From Luscinia megarhynchos (lineage: Eukaryota > Chordata > Aves > Passeriformes > Turdidae): DNA of 64,000 nt. Position 1 is the first letter of the stretch. Each line of letters starts with the position of its first letter. The notes under the pieces were generated by a model. That model did no database searches, had not been told where the DNA came from, and saw only the letters and a list, made by a program, of their open reading frames with translations. The DNA lies in assembly GCA_034336665.1 (NCBI GenBank), contig CM067569.1:5201820-5265819 (forward strand), in the 5' to 3' direction. Made by a program: the position numbers and the translations under genes. Positions 1 to 11,994 of this stretch are shown here, one piece after another.

Positions 1-3000
1 AAAAGCCATTGATAACAAATATAGACATTAAGACTTTTCCTACAAAATGGTATTCATGTTTCTTCTGCAAACATTAAAACCAGACACCTGGAGAAAAGAG
101 ATAACACAAATATTCTCTGGAAGAGCTTTCTTCCTCCAAGCACTTCTGAGAATTTGCAATTCACAGCAAAACTGAGCAGACTTGCAAATTCCTTGTCTGT
201 GGACATGGGCACTAAAGCATGGGTGAAAATGGACATTAGGAATTCATCTCAGGTTAATAAACCCACGGGTGTCCAAAGAAAGCTGGAAGGTTTTACTGCC
301 TCCAAAATGGCCCAGTAACACTGAAGTGACAATATTTAATAGGATTTGGCAGTTAAGGTTTAGAAACAGGCCCTGGATATTGGGAGGGAGGTCCAGCTTC
401 AGCTCCACACCCCTAAACAAAAACTCATTGTAGATTAGCTCTGAGTGTGCAATCAGTGGAACTTTGTGAATTAAATTCAATTCTCAGAGAGCAGGAAAAT
501 TAAGTACAAATCTAGCTAAATGCAAATAAAATGTTGACACTTTTTCACATAAGCCCAAAATCTAAGAAGCACTTTGGAGGAGTTGGTCTCCATGCCTCAC
601 AAAACAATATAAATATTATTTATGACAGGAAAATTTAGATGCAGCTCAAAATTTAGAACTCTTGTAGTCTGAGATTTTGGGTTGAAACCAATGAAGATAG
701 ATACTCAAAATATTGCTCAAATACCAAATAACTAATGTACTTGCCAAAAGAATAAGCTCAATGAAAATTAGAGAATTTGTTTTAAAAAATGCTGAACACT
801 AACATAGGATTATTAGGATTAGAGTTATTACAATGGTGAACCCAGACCTGATGTTCAGGAATAGGGTTTTTCAATATGAATAGAAAAAGAGAGGAAAGAA
901 AGAAGCTTGAAAACATGGAGCCACTTGAGCATTGGTATGAATATATTACAGAATGCCAGTAAATTTTCTCTAGCTGAAGCACACTCATTTCCATATCACT
1001 TACTGGAGATGATAACTTGACATTTTAGTTAATATTCAATGTTAATTGGACAGACTGGAAGGACAGACATGGCTCAACATCTTCTGCCTCTTCTCTCTCC
1101 TTTATTAAAGCAGCTTTGGCCTCAGGACAGCAAAGGATTTTGCTACTTAACATTAGTATTATTAAGTATATTAAGGATCATCTGAGCAAAGAGACTGAAT
1201 TTTCAAGTGGTTTTCTGTTAAGTTTTCTCAGCTTCCTCTTCAGCAGATTAAGTTATTCCATTACATTCAGTACAACTTTGCTGGGGAGAGGAGCATCCAT
1301 CAGGTTGACATCCAAGGCACTAGAAAAATTCAGCCAGAAAAAGTTCTTTGATTTAGACATTTTTGGCCATCCTGCTTTGATTTTTTTTTTCTTTCTTTCC
1401 TTGCTTACAAATCTTTCTATAAGCCATAAAATACTCCAGTGATCCCTAGGCTTACACAAGTCTGCTTCTTTTTGTAATTTCTAACAGCTGCAGCACTGCT
1501 GGATTTCATTAACCTGACAAAAGAGCCCTCTCCCTGCAGAAGAAGAGCTTTTATTCACCAAAGAGGACTCAAATATTAGTTCAGGCCTGTGAATCAGGAA
1601 GGCTGAAGTTTACTGGCAGATGTTCATATCCACAGACAACAAGGAAGGGACTTTATGTGCCAGGACCTGGAGTTTAAACTCATGTACAAAGTGGTGTAGA
1701 GGATCCCAGCTAAACAAAAACATGACTCCACTAGGCTGGGACAGGCTTGTCTGCAGCCTGGCAGGGATCATTGGAATATGGTTGGCTGAGATTTCTCACT
1801 TTCAGAAATCTGGAAGAGCCCACAACACCTCCACACACCTGGCTGGGGGCAGGGACCCCCTGGATATTGCTGCTCCATTTGCTCCTCTCTGGATACACTC
1901 AGTTTTCTTTCTCACTGAAATAACTAGAAAAACTAACTAGAATTTCCCAAAATTCTCTGATAAAAGGCTCTTGTGTGCAGACACCACTCTGCCACCCAGG
2001 CATGGCTGAAGCAGTACATACAGATGAGGTCTGGGTGAGGGTTTGTCTGCTCCAGCCCCTGTCAGGGTAACTTTGATCTGTGCAGGCAATAAAACCCATT
2101 AACAGAGGCAGTAAATGGGATATGACAGCATCTTTCCTCTCACTGCAGAGTTCCCTTGATTATGATCCCTCTGATCCCTTTCTCTTCCCTCTTGTCTGAC
2201 AAAAATCTGCAGCTGGGAGGTTCAATGTGTTTATCACCAGCACTCCTAAACTTCAGCTCTCTGGACCTATAAATGAAAAAATCCTCATTAACCTACCAAA
2301 TCCTGGCTGCAGGCTGCAGCCAGTGCCCTCAGCAGTGTGGGCTCTGCCAGGAGGGAGCTGCAGGAGAAGGAACTCCAAAACCCTCTGTGTGTGCCAGGCT
2401 CCCCCTTTGCCTGCCCAGCTCCTGGTCCCTCCTGGTGAGGCTGGAGTAAAACAGCAGCAGCTTCAGGCTGAACTGGAATGGAATATGGAATTTCCTACCT
2501 GTCCTGGTGCCCTGCTGTTCAGGTGCTGGGCCCTTGCTTTTGTCCTGCTTTAATCCTGCCTGACATGCTCAGAGTGAGGAGCTGGCTTCCCTTGCAAAAA
2601 TAACTTTGTTATGCTTAAAGGGAAGCTTTTTTAGACTCCTGCCATAAATCAAGCTTCCTATTCCTGCTCCAACTCACATTCATCTTCCTTTGCCAGTTTT
2701 ACACAGGGACTCTGTGAAGTGGCTCAGCTGAGCTGGCAGTGAAGGAGAATGATGGAGAAAATCTGCCAGGGCAGGGCGTTGTGCACAGGGGAACCTCATC
2801 TGACCTCCAAGGAACTCACCTGAACACCAGGAGGGACTGGGAGGATTCACAGTGATAGAAATTTATGAGCCAGCTTCTTCCAACACTGGATCTTTGCCTA
2901 CAGATAATGCATGCATTTGTAAAGACATAGAAAATAGAAAAGGAGCTGTTTGGGAGAGGTAATACAAGGAAATGCTTAGGAAAACAAAACAAAAAATTTT

Positions 3001-6000
3001 TTAAAAAATTATTTTCACCAGTGGTTTGTTTGATGGGGTTTTTGTTTGTTTGTTTGTATGAAAAGTTCTGAGAGAAAAAAAGTTTTAAAAACCCATCTCT
3101 TAAAGTCATTCACAATGAGCACAGAAGAGCAGGAAATTTACCAAGAATAAAATGATTACTGATAGTTTAATTTAACACTGTCACATCCCACTATCCAGGC
3201 TTTCCTTGCCAGGGCTCACCCATTTCCCAGCAGACTTTACAAGCAGGGGTGAATAAACACCGAATTTAAAATCTGACCCTGCACGAGGCAGCCCTGAAAT
3301 CCTTTTCCTGCCTGAGCAGCAGCTGTGCTGCCCCTTTGCTGATGCAGATGTGGCCACAGGCTGTGTCTCCTCCGTGCTGGGTGTGTGATGTCAGCCCAGC
3401 AGGCTCTCCACACCCTGGGCTTTTCCACTTCCAGCTCAGCTGGCTCCCCACAGTCATTATGTGCTTGAAATGGATTAGAGAATTTCTGTAGTGAGACTGC
3501 CAGTGGTAAATGCAGAAATCTGTAGGCACACCTACTTGAGTCACCTCATAAATGAGAAATGTCAATTGTTCCTTGCCCTGCTCTGAGAGGTGGGGACTGT
3601 TACGTGGCAAAATCCAGAGCAAAAGCAGCTGTGCTTGGATAATTGACCCCAACATGCAGATGAAACAAAACTTATAAAAGTGTAAAGACCTGTGAGCTTG
3701 GAAGCTCATCCTCACTTTTATCTTCCCAATAACTCCTCCAGTGTGTTGCAAATACTGGGATTAATTTTAGTTTTCAAATGAATGATGATACCAAACTTTA
3801 CCCAGAAATACCTTAAGGGTATGGAAATGGCTCAAAAAAGGGTCAGATTATGTTTTTCTGTTCTTGATCTACACAGAAACAGATGAAGAGTTTCTACTGA
3901 AAATTTACTATAAAAAAAAAATTTACTGAAAATATTTACTATATTGTCAGTGAGACTTTTTTTGTGCTTCCAGAAGTACTTTAGGTTTTAAGTGGTTCAG
4001 TAAAGCACAAAAGGGAAGAAAAGTGATGATTTACTAACACAGGGCAGCTCCTGCTCAGCTTTTACCCCACTTTCAGAATTGGGGTGGTTTGATATAGAAA
4101 TAGAACAAAAGCATGATTGCCAATACATTTTCCAGACAACATAGACTTTTGATTTTTTATTTGGTAATAAAAACCACCTCCCTCTTGCAGCACAGGGATG
4201 ACTTTTAAGAAATTAGCTGCAGAGAAAAAACTGACAGGCAGCATTCCTCATCCATCACTAGACTGCACCACTGCTGGGAAGTTGCAAATTTCATACTCAG
4301 CTTGCTGTCAGCCCTGAGGGCTTTACAGGACAGGGATGTTTTGTTCAGTTTTCCAGGATGTAAAGCAGAAACAAGGACTCAGAGCACCCTGGACCAGTTC
4401 ATTGTCAGGCTGCATCTGCAGTGAGGATTAAGCAAAAGGAGAAAGCAAAACCCCATCTAATTGTGGGGAGAGCATTGGCCTGGCCAACTGCAGGAAGAGA
4501 TAATAATGGGAGCAGAGTGTCCTTTCAAATCAGGGAATGGTTTTACTCAATGTTAATCAGCTGAGGGAAAAAAAATCTGCATGATAATGTTATAAAATTC
4601 CAAATCCTGGCCCTGCAACTTGTTTTGTTTGCTGGTATCTGCAAGGAGCCACATTTGTATTAGGGGATTCAGAGATTAACAAATCTCTGCATGCAAATGA
4701 TTGTGAGGTTTATTTTATTTATATCATCTTTAGATGAACAGCTCAGCTGCAAAAATTATATCTTATAATAGTTGCTTGATTTTTGAAAGTAAATAAAAAT
4801 ACTATATAAAAATACAATATAAAAATATTAAAGATATATGCTAAAGATTAAGCAGAGGGGCTTTTTTATACATTTCTTTGAAAGCTGAATTTCTTCACCT
4901 TTTAATGAAAAACCTCTGCTTTTGGTGGCTTTTTCTTCTAATTGCCATCTCTGCAGACAGTATCATAGATGGTGCTAATTTTTTTTTTTTAACCTATTAT
5001 TCATGAAAGATTCTGTAGCAAGATCTTAGTTCACATTCTTACTGAACAGGTCAAGAAAAAAGCAAACTTTGCATAAAAATTCAGGGCTTTCAAGGGTAAA
5101 GTGCAGCAAGAACTTTTATCATGTATAAAATACACAGCTGAGTGTTGAGACATTAACATGTGTTTGATAACACTTCAAGCTGCATTTTTAGATATAAGAC
5201 TATTAATTTAAACAAAAAAGTATATCTTTTGCACAGTATTAATTCAGACTCCAAATTAGATTTATTTGTACTCACTGGATGTGCACGAGGTGTGTGGTAT
5301 TTTATCTGTGTGCAAAAACCAACCTTATGCTTTCAATGGGAATAATTCTGCATTGTCTAAAAAAAAAAAATCATCACCAAGAACAAGCCCAAGTTCTCCA
5401 AGATAAATTAAATACTGCATCTGACTGCTGGGAAAAAAAAGTGATATTGACCTGAAATGACACCCAAGTCTGCCTAAACTTGGAGCTGTGGTACATTTTT
5501 CTCCAGGTGAAACCTTTGCTGGGTTTAGAATTGCACTTGCTCAGAAAGTCTTGTCAGCACTGCCTGCCTTCCTATTTGTCTTGTAAATTATTGCTGATGT
5601 TAAGCACTTCTGCTTAATAAGACCAGGTTAGAAATACAGGCTGCAGCCCACCAAGCCCACTGACAAACACTGAAATGTCAAGGGGAGCGCTCAGGAGTGA
5701 GGACACTGATTGATCAGAAATTATTTACAGGGCTGCCTGTAGCTGCCCAGCCTGGATATTTCCTGAGAACACCTACACAGACTGAGCAGAGCAGCTCTGA
5801 GCTGCTCCCCTGGCAGTCTGCCAGCTCACAGGCCATACCTGGGCTCTGCTGCTGTGCTGAGGAAAGCAGGCTTGGGGTTCTTCCTTTACAAGACTACTTT
5901 AGTGCATTGAGTAGGCTAAATGCTCTAAGGAGCATTTAAGAAAGCATTAAGAGAAATAAAACCAATGGCTGGGCTACATCTTAATGAATTTTCTAAAAGT

Positions 6001-7235
6001 CAGTGTCCAGCTGCTGAAAATAATTTTGTCTTTCCCCTCAGGTTTGCAAAGATTTCAGGGTTGGTTTGTTCTTCCCTGGCCCAGCTGTGTTTCACAGCTG
6101 CAGAGTGAACTGGTGCTTCAGTTTGGGATGTGCAAGGAGCTGAGGGGACATCAGGGATTCCTCCAGCCTTCAATTCCATGGAGTGCCAAAGGTGAGGGAT
6201 AAAACCACCCTGGGATGGCAACTGGTGAAAATAAAAACAGACAAAATAAGTGAAGGCAGGATCTGTGCTGTTGAAAGTTGCTCTGAGGAGATTAATCAAA
6301 AAATTAGCCAGGTAGTTTGGAGGGAAGAAGACAGAAAGGTAAATTGGAAGGTCCCTTAGGATCCCTTCTATCTGATTTTTAGTGATGTCTCAGCACAACA
6401 AACACACTCCAAGATCACAACAGGAGTCCCCAGTTCCCTCTGTGTGTTCCTCTGCACAGCTGTCACACCCACAGACTCCAAATTGTGCATTGCTGGTCCC
6501 AGGGGCACTTAGAGATGCTGGTGGCCTTTTCTCTCCAGGATATGAGAGTTTCTACATGCCAAAAAATCAACTTTCCTAAACAATAATCCTGACAAATAGT
6601 TAATGGAGGTAAGAAGTCTGCCTGATGGAAAAAGGAACTGAGAGAAGGACCTACCAAAATAACTGAAAGTCAGGCTCCTGATTCCAGGTCCAGGATTTTT
6701 TTCCTAGTTTATATGCCCTCTGTAAGTTGTCACAAGTTTTCATACTGTTTCTCATCCAAGGGTTTCCCATACACTATCATTAGTCTGATGAAGAGGGCTA
6801 GTCAGACCCTAATTTCCTGTAATCTTAGTGTAGCTTTGGATTCTCATAAACTAAAAGAAATCTGGTACTCCAAGCAGAGCTGTAAATAATCTGAGCAATG
6901 TTATCAAAAGGTCAAAGCATTTTCTTAAATTCCCAATTAATGCAAGCCAGAAGGAGGAAAAAGTCAAGTGTTCAAGTCCTATCTTGGTCATCATTTTTCA
7001 GCACCAGTGCAGTGGATTTCTGATTAGTCCATTGCACTAATTTCTTCCAAAGCTATTTTAGTCACTGACATGTTGATCATTTATTAACATGATAATTGTT
7101 CAAAAGGCACTGACAAGGAACAAGAAAAATCAAGAAACATTAATCACACAGTCTTTTTTTTAATGCACACTGAGTCACAGGCTGGTTCTTATCTAGGTCA
7201 GCAGATATGGGGAGCTGCCAGGAGTTGGTGGGGCT
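1..7235. other. intergenic sequence, no gene seen
   Basis: AT-rich sequence with stops in all frames; open frames are at most about 160 codons and none resembles a protein I know. It holds a small (TTTG)n run near 3038-3058 and an AT-rich patch with TATAAAAATA-type repeats near 4790-4830. A weak CR1-like phrase near 6340 is too short to call. It lies well past the PLPP4 3' end. Confidence 0.6.
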
Positions 7236-7566
7236 GGAGGAGGGAGGAAGAGGAGGAAGGAGAGGAAGCAGAAGGAGCAACCAGGAGGAAGAGGAGGATG
7301 CAGGACAAAGCAGGAGGAAGCAGAAAGAAGCAGGAGGAAGAGGAGGGAGCAGAAGGAAACAGGAGGAAGAGGAGGATGCAGGATGAAGGAGGAGGAAGCA
7401 GAAGGCAGCAGGAGGCTGAAGGAGACAGCAGGAGGAAGAGGAGGAACAGGAGGAAGCAGAAAGAAGCAGGAGGAAGAGGAGGATGCAGGATGAAGGAGGA
7501 GGAAGCAGAAGGCAGCAGGAGGCTGAAGGAGGCAGCAGGAGGAAGAGGAGGAACAGGAGGAAGCAG
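7236..7566. repeat. purine-rich minisatellite (AGGAGG-based, 107-bp higher-order unit)
   Basis: About 330 bp almost entirely A and G on the plus strand, built from GGAGGAAG and GCAGGAGG words. Higher-order copies start at 7361 and 7468, exactly 107 bp apart, and are nearly identical (one visible difference, GGAGACAGC versus GGAGGCAGC). A shorter, diverged copy starts at 7283. Both strands show long open frames here (Glu/Arg/Gly-rich on plus; Ser/Leu/Pro-rich on minus), as expected from a stop-poor simple repeat; I do not call a gene. Confidence 0.9.
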
Positions 7567-9114
7567 TGCAAAAGTGCTCATGGGGAAGGGGAGTCCATGT
7601 GAATCTTGGTCTCTATCCAAGTGCTCTACCAGGGTGTCATCAGCCCAGGGCTGGTTGTATTTCATATTTTAGCATAATTTCCTTCTTTTTTCCAGTTTCC
7701 CCTGCAGGCCCTTTTGCTGATCTTTGTGTCTCTCTGTGGACCTGAGACCATCACACATCAGTGCTGGGGGCACCTTTAGTGACCTAAACTCCTTGACATC
7801 TGCTGAAAGAACAGGTAAAATGAATAAATCATTGCTCTCTGTGTCTAATAAATATGCCTCCACATTTTTATCAGCACCCCTGGTCGTGTTACCCTTTTAT
7901 TCCAGGCTAAAAGGCCATGGTGGTAAATCATAGAATTGATTGGGTTAGAAAAGCCCTTTAAAATAATGAAGTAAGTGTTCAAATTCACCCTGACCCACCT
8001 GGGGTAGTGCAGTTTTCTTTCTCTGCCATTATCCTTTCCCATTAAATAGATATGGTATTATAAATCTGTTTGAAAATGCACAACCAGAAGCACAAAGGTC
8101 TCCAAGCCAGTCCACTAATCCTGGGAAAAGCAATCCTGAAATGTTTCCTGAGAGGTCCTGTGCTTGCCAGGGTGGCCTGTGGCAGAAATGGATTGGAGGA
8201 GATACAGAGGGCAAAGCTGGACTCCTGCTCCACGGACACCAAATCATTATAAACACACTTACATATATTCTTAAATATTTTGGGATTTAAATTAAAATTC
8301 CCAGAAAATATTTGATATACAGATCTAGCTATGAACCATTCTACTTGCTATTCAATCAAACTGCAGCTTCAGAATGTTCAAACTCTCCCCTAAATATGAT
8401 TTTTTTATTACCATAACTGAGAAAAAAACCCCAAATCTGGAAATATCTTTGGCTTGAAGCATGCCTAGATAACAGGTTGTATAAATAAAAAAGGTGGTGT
8501 GGTAATTGCACCTCAGGTAAAGCAACAAGCATTCTGTATTTAGATCTTAATGAATCAAATTACAGAAAAAACCTTCTTCCTTTCAGAAACAGTAATTTAG
8601 CTATTTCAAAATTTTCAAAATGTGGCTGTTCCTTTGAGATATTTAACCTGAGCTGCCCACATGAAATAAGCAATTACTTTTTTTAGATAGCATTTCCTTT
8701 GACTACTATTCCCTGGCCTTTTTAGTCAGAATCTTTCAAGTATTTTTAATTAAACAAAAAAACCCTTGGTAATGCTTGGCAAATTAAGGTCCTAGTGGTT
8801 TGTTTAATTTAGTCTGAGACTATTTGCTCATGATAAATAAAAATAGCACAGATTATTAAAACACAGGAGGAGACATGAGGGAAAGCAACCAACAAAAAGG
8901 GATGTGCAGTGTCTCTGAACTTTAATAAGAAATATTTTGTTGATAAGGATGCTGTACTAATCCAGGAGGAATAAAGGTGCTCTAGAAAAAAAATTCTGCT
9001 GCTTCTGAATGCTGAATTCTGCCTGTGCAAACTCTGCACAATGAGAGTCCTGGGTCAATCTGTGCCTGTGCAGGTGATTTTATGTTTGCACTTTGGCTGT
9101 AGGAGTGGTGGAAA
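7567..9114. other. intergenic sequence with a CR1 scrap, otherwise nothing seen
   Basis: Apart from the short CR1 piece near 7922-8012 this is ordinary AT-rich sequence. The open frames found are below 80 codons and unlike any protein I know. Confidence 0.5.
7922..8012 (-). mobile_element. CR1 LINE 3'-end fragment (degraded)
   Basis: The plus strand reads ATCATAGAATTGATTGGGTT and then AGAAAAGCCCTTTAAAATAATGAAG, the reverse complement of the well-known CR1 3' terminus (family pattern: tcatagaatca...gttggaaaagacctttaagatcat). The element therefore points along the minus strand. Several mismatches indicate an old copy; the left edge is clear, the right edge approximate. Confidence 0.6.
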
Positions 9115-9120
9115 GGAAAA

Positions 9121-9555
9121 TGAAACATAGTTCTTCATGTAATGGAGAAGCAAAAGAGAGCTTTATTTAAAGAAACACTGCACTTATATAGGGTAGTTTG
9201 TGCACAACAGAATAGAAAAGCTCATTGGTCCAAGAAGGCAACACCTCTTTGGAATCATGCTTTCTGCAAAACATCAGGTCTCTCAGCACCCTGCAGGTGT
9301 TTAATCACTGCTCTGATTTCTTGTCCTTGAGCAGCCTGAGGAACCCAAGGCCTCAAGGCTGCTTTTTCCCTGTTCCCAGCAGCATCCAACGACAATTTTA
9401 GGCACCAGGGGTAGGATGGGGAAAGAGGAGTCATCCCCATGGACTAACAGGTCACAGGCTGGTCCCAGGTTTCACCAGCACATGGACAAAGTATTTCATC
9501 CTCATACAGACTCTTTGCAATATAAAGTGGGGACTGGCCTGTTCCTCTCCTCCCA
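9121..9555 (-). mobile_element. probable solo LTR of an endogenous retrovirus (ERVK/alpharetrovirus-like)
   Basis: On the minus strand the segment runs TG...CA (435 bp) and is flanked by the same 6 bases, GGAAAA, at 9115-9120 and 9556-9561, a candidate target-site duplication. Promoter signals fall in LTR order: CCAAT at 9228-9224, TATATAA at 9190-9184, AATAAA at 9167-9162. The AATAAA lies only about 17 bp after the TATA box, so it precedes the expected start site, the arrangement known from avian leukosis-type LTRs. No retroviral coding sequence lies on either side, so this is a solo LTR. The terminal inverted repeat is poor beyond TG/CA and the flanks are purine-rich, so the outer edges are less certain than the core. 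Confidence 0.55.
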
Positions 9556-11215
9556 GGAAAATCAGAGAAGTATGTCCAGGTATTTCCCAGGAAGGGAAGG
9601 GAATGCTGATGGTCTATTTGGCAGTAAAGAACCAGGCACAGGAGAGCTCTGACAAAGTGGGGCAAGTCCATCCTTGCCAGCAGGGCTGCTGAGTCCAGGG
9701 GGTGCCTCAGCTGAGACCTGGGGGTGGAGATGGAAGCCTGGAGAGAAATGGAGCAGTGAGGGTCAAGGGGAAATTTGTGTAGGGGAGCAGAGACAGGCTG
9801 CTCTCAGAGATGGCTGCAGGCAATGGACACCTCTCACAGCAAGGAAAACTGCTCAGAGACTGGGGCAAAACTCCTCTCATTTCAAGTGGTTTAACATGGA
9901 CCAAAGCCCAGAGAGGCTGTGGAATCTGACTCTTTGAAATGCTGAAAGCTTGGCTGGAGGAGCAGCTGAGCCACTGGACTGAGCTCTGAAATGGATCTGA
10001 CTTCAAAGCTGGCCCTGCCCCAGGCTGGGGCACTGCAGCAGATGTCCTCATCATCTCCATCCCAACCTAAATTTTGCTGTGGTTCTGTGGTACAGATCTG
10101 ACAGTGCTGCTCTGGAGATGGGGGATTTGTCTCCATTTTTTGGCTGAGCTGCCTAAGAACAAAGCCTGAGCTACACAGAGATGAGAGCTGGAGAGGGAGG
10201 CAGCAGCTCCCAGCCAGGCTGAGATAAAGTTTTGCCCACAACAATTTCCAGTGGTGAGCTCCATCAAATGGCAGAGGTGCTGCATTCAGAGCCCTAAATC
10301 CCAACTGGTTTAATTGATGAGAAAGTTCCCACAGTGTTTCCCAATAATGGGATAATGAAGATAATCAGAACAGTGGAATGCATTGCTCATGAACATCCAC
10401 ACCAGCACTCCTTAAAAAAGTGAAGTGCCATATGTGTTAAAATTATTCATGTTGAACATGTCTAACTGTGTCTGTTATTTAATTTAAGGTCACAAGGTAT
10501 TTTAAGAAAAAAACTTTATCAAAATAATTTCCTATAATAGAAATACCTGTTCTCTCTGAGAATTGTCAGAAGGAGCTGAGAAGAAAGGACAGCTGTGGGG
10601 AAAACTGAGGAGAGGTGCAAGCAGTGCATCCATAATTTGGACCCAAGTCTTGGTTTGGACTCTACTGGAAGCTCATCCCCACCAGATGAGACACTTATAA
10701 ATTAGATGTAAATTTTCTGTGCATAGATTTCTGAAATGCTTCAAAATAAAAAAAAAATAAAATAAAAAGTAAATAAAACATTCCTAAAAGTCTGAGAGTT
10801 TTTAGTTGATTTAAGTGTTGTAATGTGCAGAAAATTTTTACATTTTCTTATGGTACCCAGGTGGATTGACAACTATGGGGAGGATGAAAAGAGGAGGAGA
10901 ACAAAGCCAGAAAGACAATGAGCTGAATGATTAAGTTGTATAAGGCTTCAGAGGGACTGTTTCTATAAATAGGTTTTTACTAAAAGTCTACCCTTTCGAA
11001 ATTTTATATTCATTTAAAGAATAAAATGTTACCAAAATCTAATTAGGAAGGGTTATAACCTGCCATCTATGAAAACCAAAATAGAATAATGCCACAAGAG
11101 AAAGAACCTCCAGGTATGTATTTTAAAGTTTCTCTCAGAAACGTTAAAAAGCAAAGTCAAAAGGAAAGCTGAATAAAATGTCCATAGTGAAACTAAATAG
11201 CCAGGTAGAACTTAC

Positions 11216-11238
11216 AAAAAAAAAAAAAAAAAAAAAAA
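11216..11238. repeat. poly(A) mononucleotide run (A23)
   Basis: Twenty-three consecutive A on the plus strand. No retrogene or LINE sequence that I recognise lies directly 5' of it, so it is recorded as a simple repeat and not as a retroposon tail. Confidence 0.9.
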
Positions 11239-11976
11239 GTTAGGAAGGTGTGTTCCTCCATCTTAGCCAAATTTCCAGACCAGGTTTTATTTACTGATTC
11301 ATCCTCCCTCATCATTGCATTAAAGGTGCACTCTGTAAAAAACATAACAAAGAACATCTTCCCCAATGCCAATACCTTGCCCAGATCTTCTCACTACCAT
11401 CATTGTAAACGGGTTAGTTTAAATTTTTTAGGTTTTTCAGCTTTAACACATCACTATCAGTAAAATAAAAAAATGATCATATGATCATTACTGCCTTGTG
11501 GAATAAGTTCCCAAAGCTCCCAGCTGCACCTTTGCCTTGCCATGCAGGAATAAACATCCATCTGAACTTGTATTCAAATATATCAAAGCAGGGTGATGCA
11601 CTGCAGCTTTTTACCATCACTATTTCTATTGGTTTCTGGTATCTTGGATGCTAATTCTGCATCTTTCTCATGTTTTTACCTGTGTTTGTGGATCTGCAAC
11701 TGAGATATTGCAGTGATTTCTCTTTCCTTCTCTGACACGATGAGGGAAACAAAGGAGCACTACAATTTTTAATCAGAAATTGAACCTCCAAAAATCAGTT
11801 CATATTTTCTTCTACATTCCAATTTACATTTCACTTTTAATGATGGAGGCTTACAAGTGAGTTGGTTTCACATAAGCATGCAAGATATCTTAGAGAGACT
11901 TCTGTAAGGCAGAGAAAAAAATCCTGGATTAAGGAATGGGCTCTGCCTTATTAATTGGTGCATTCTGCCTGTATGC

Positions 11977-11994
11977 AAAAAAAAAAAAAAAAAA
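11977..11994. repeat. poly(A) mononucleotide run (A18)
   Basis: Eighteen A followed by GAGAGA. No element attached to it was recognised. Confidence 0.85.

Noticed and set aside
7140..7672. Long open frames on both strands (up to 169 codons) over the purine-rich repeat
   Set aside because: The frames exist because AGGAGG repeats lack stop codons; the translations are low-complexity and both strands are equally open.
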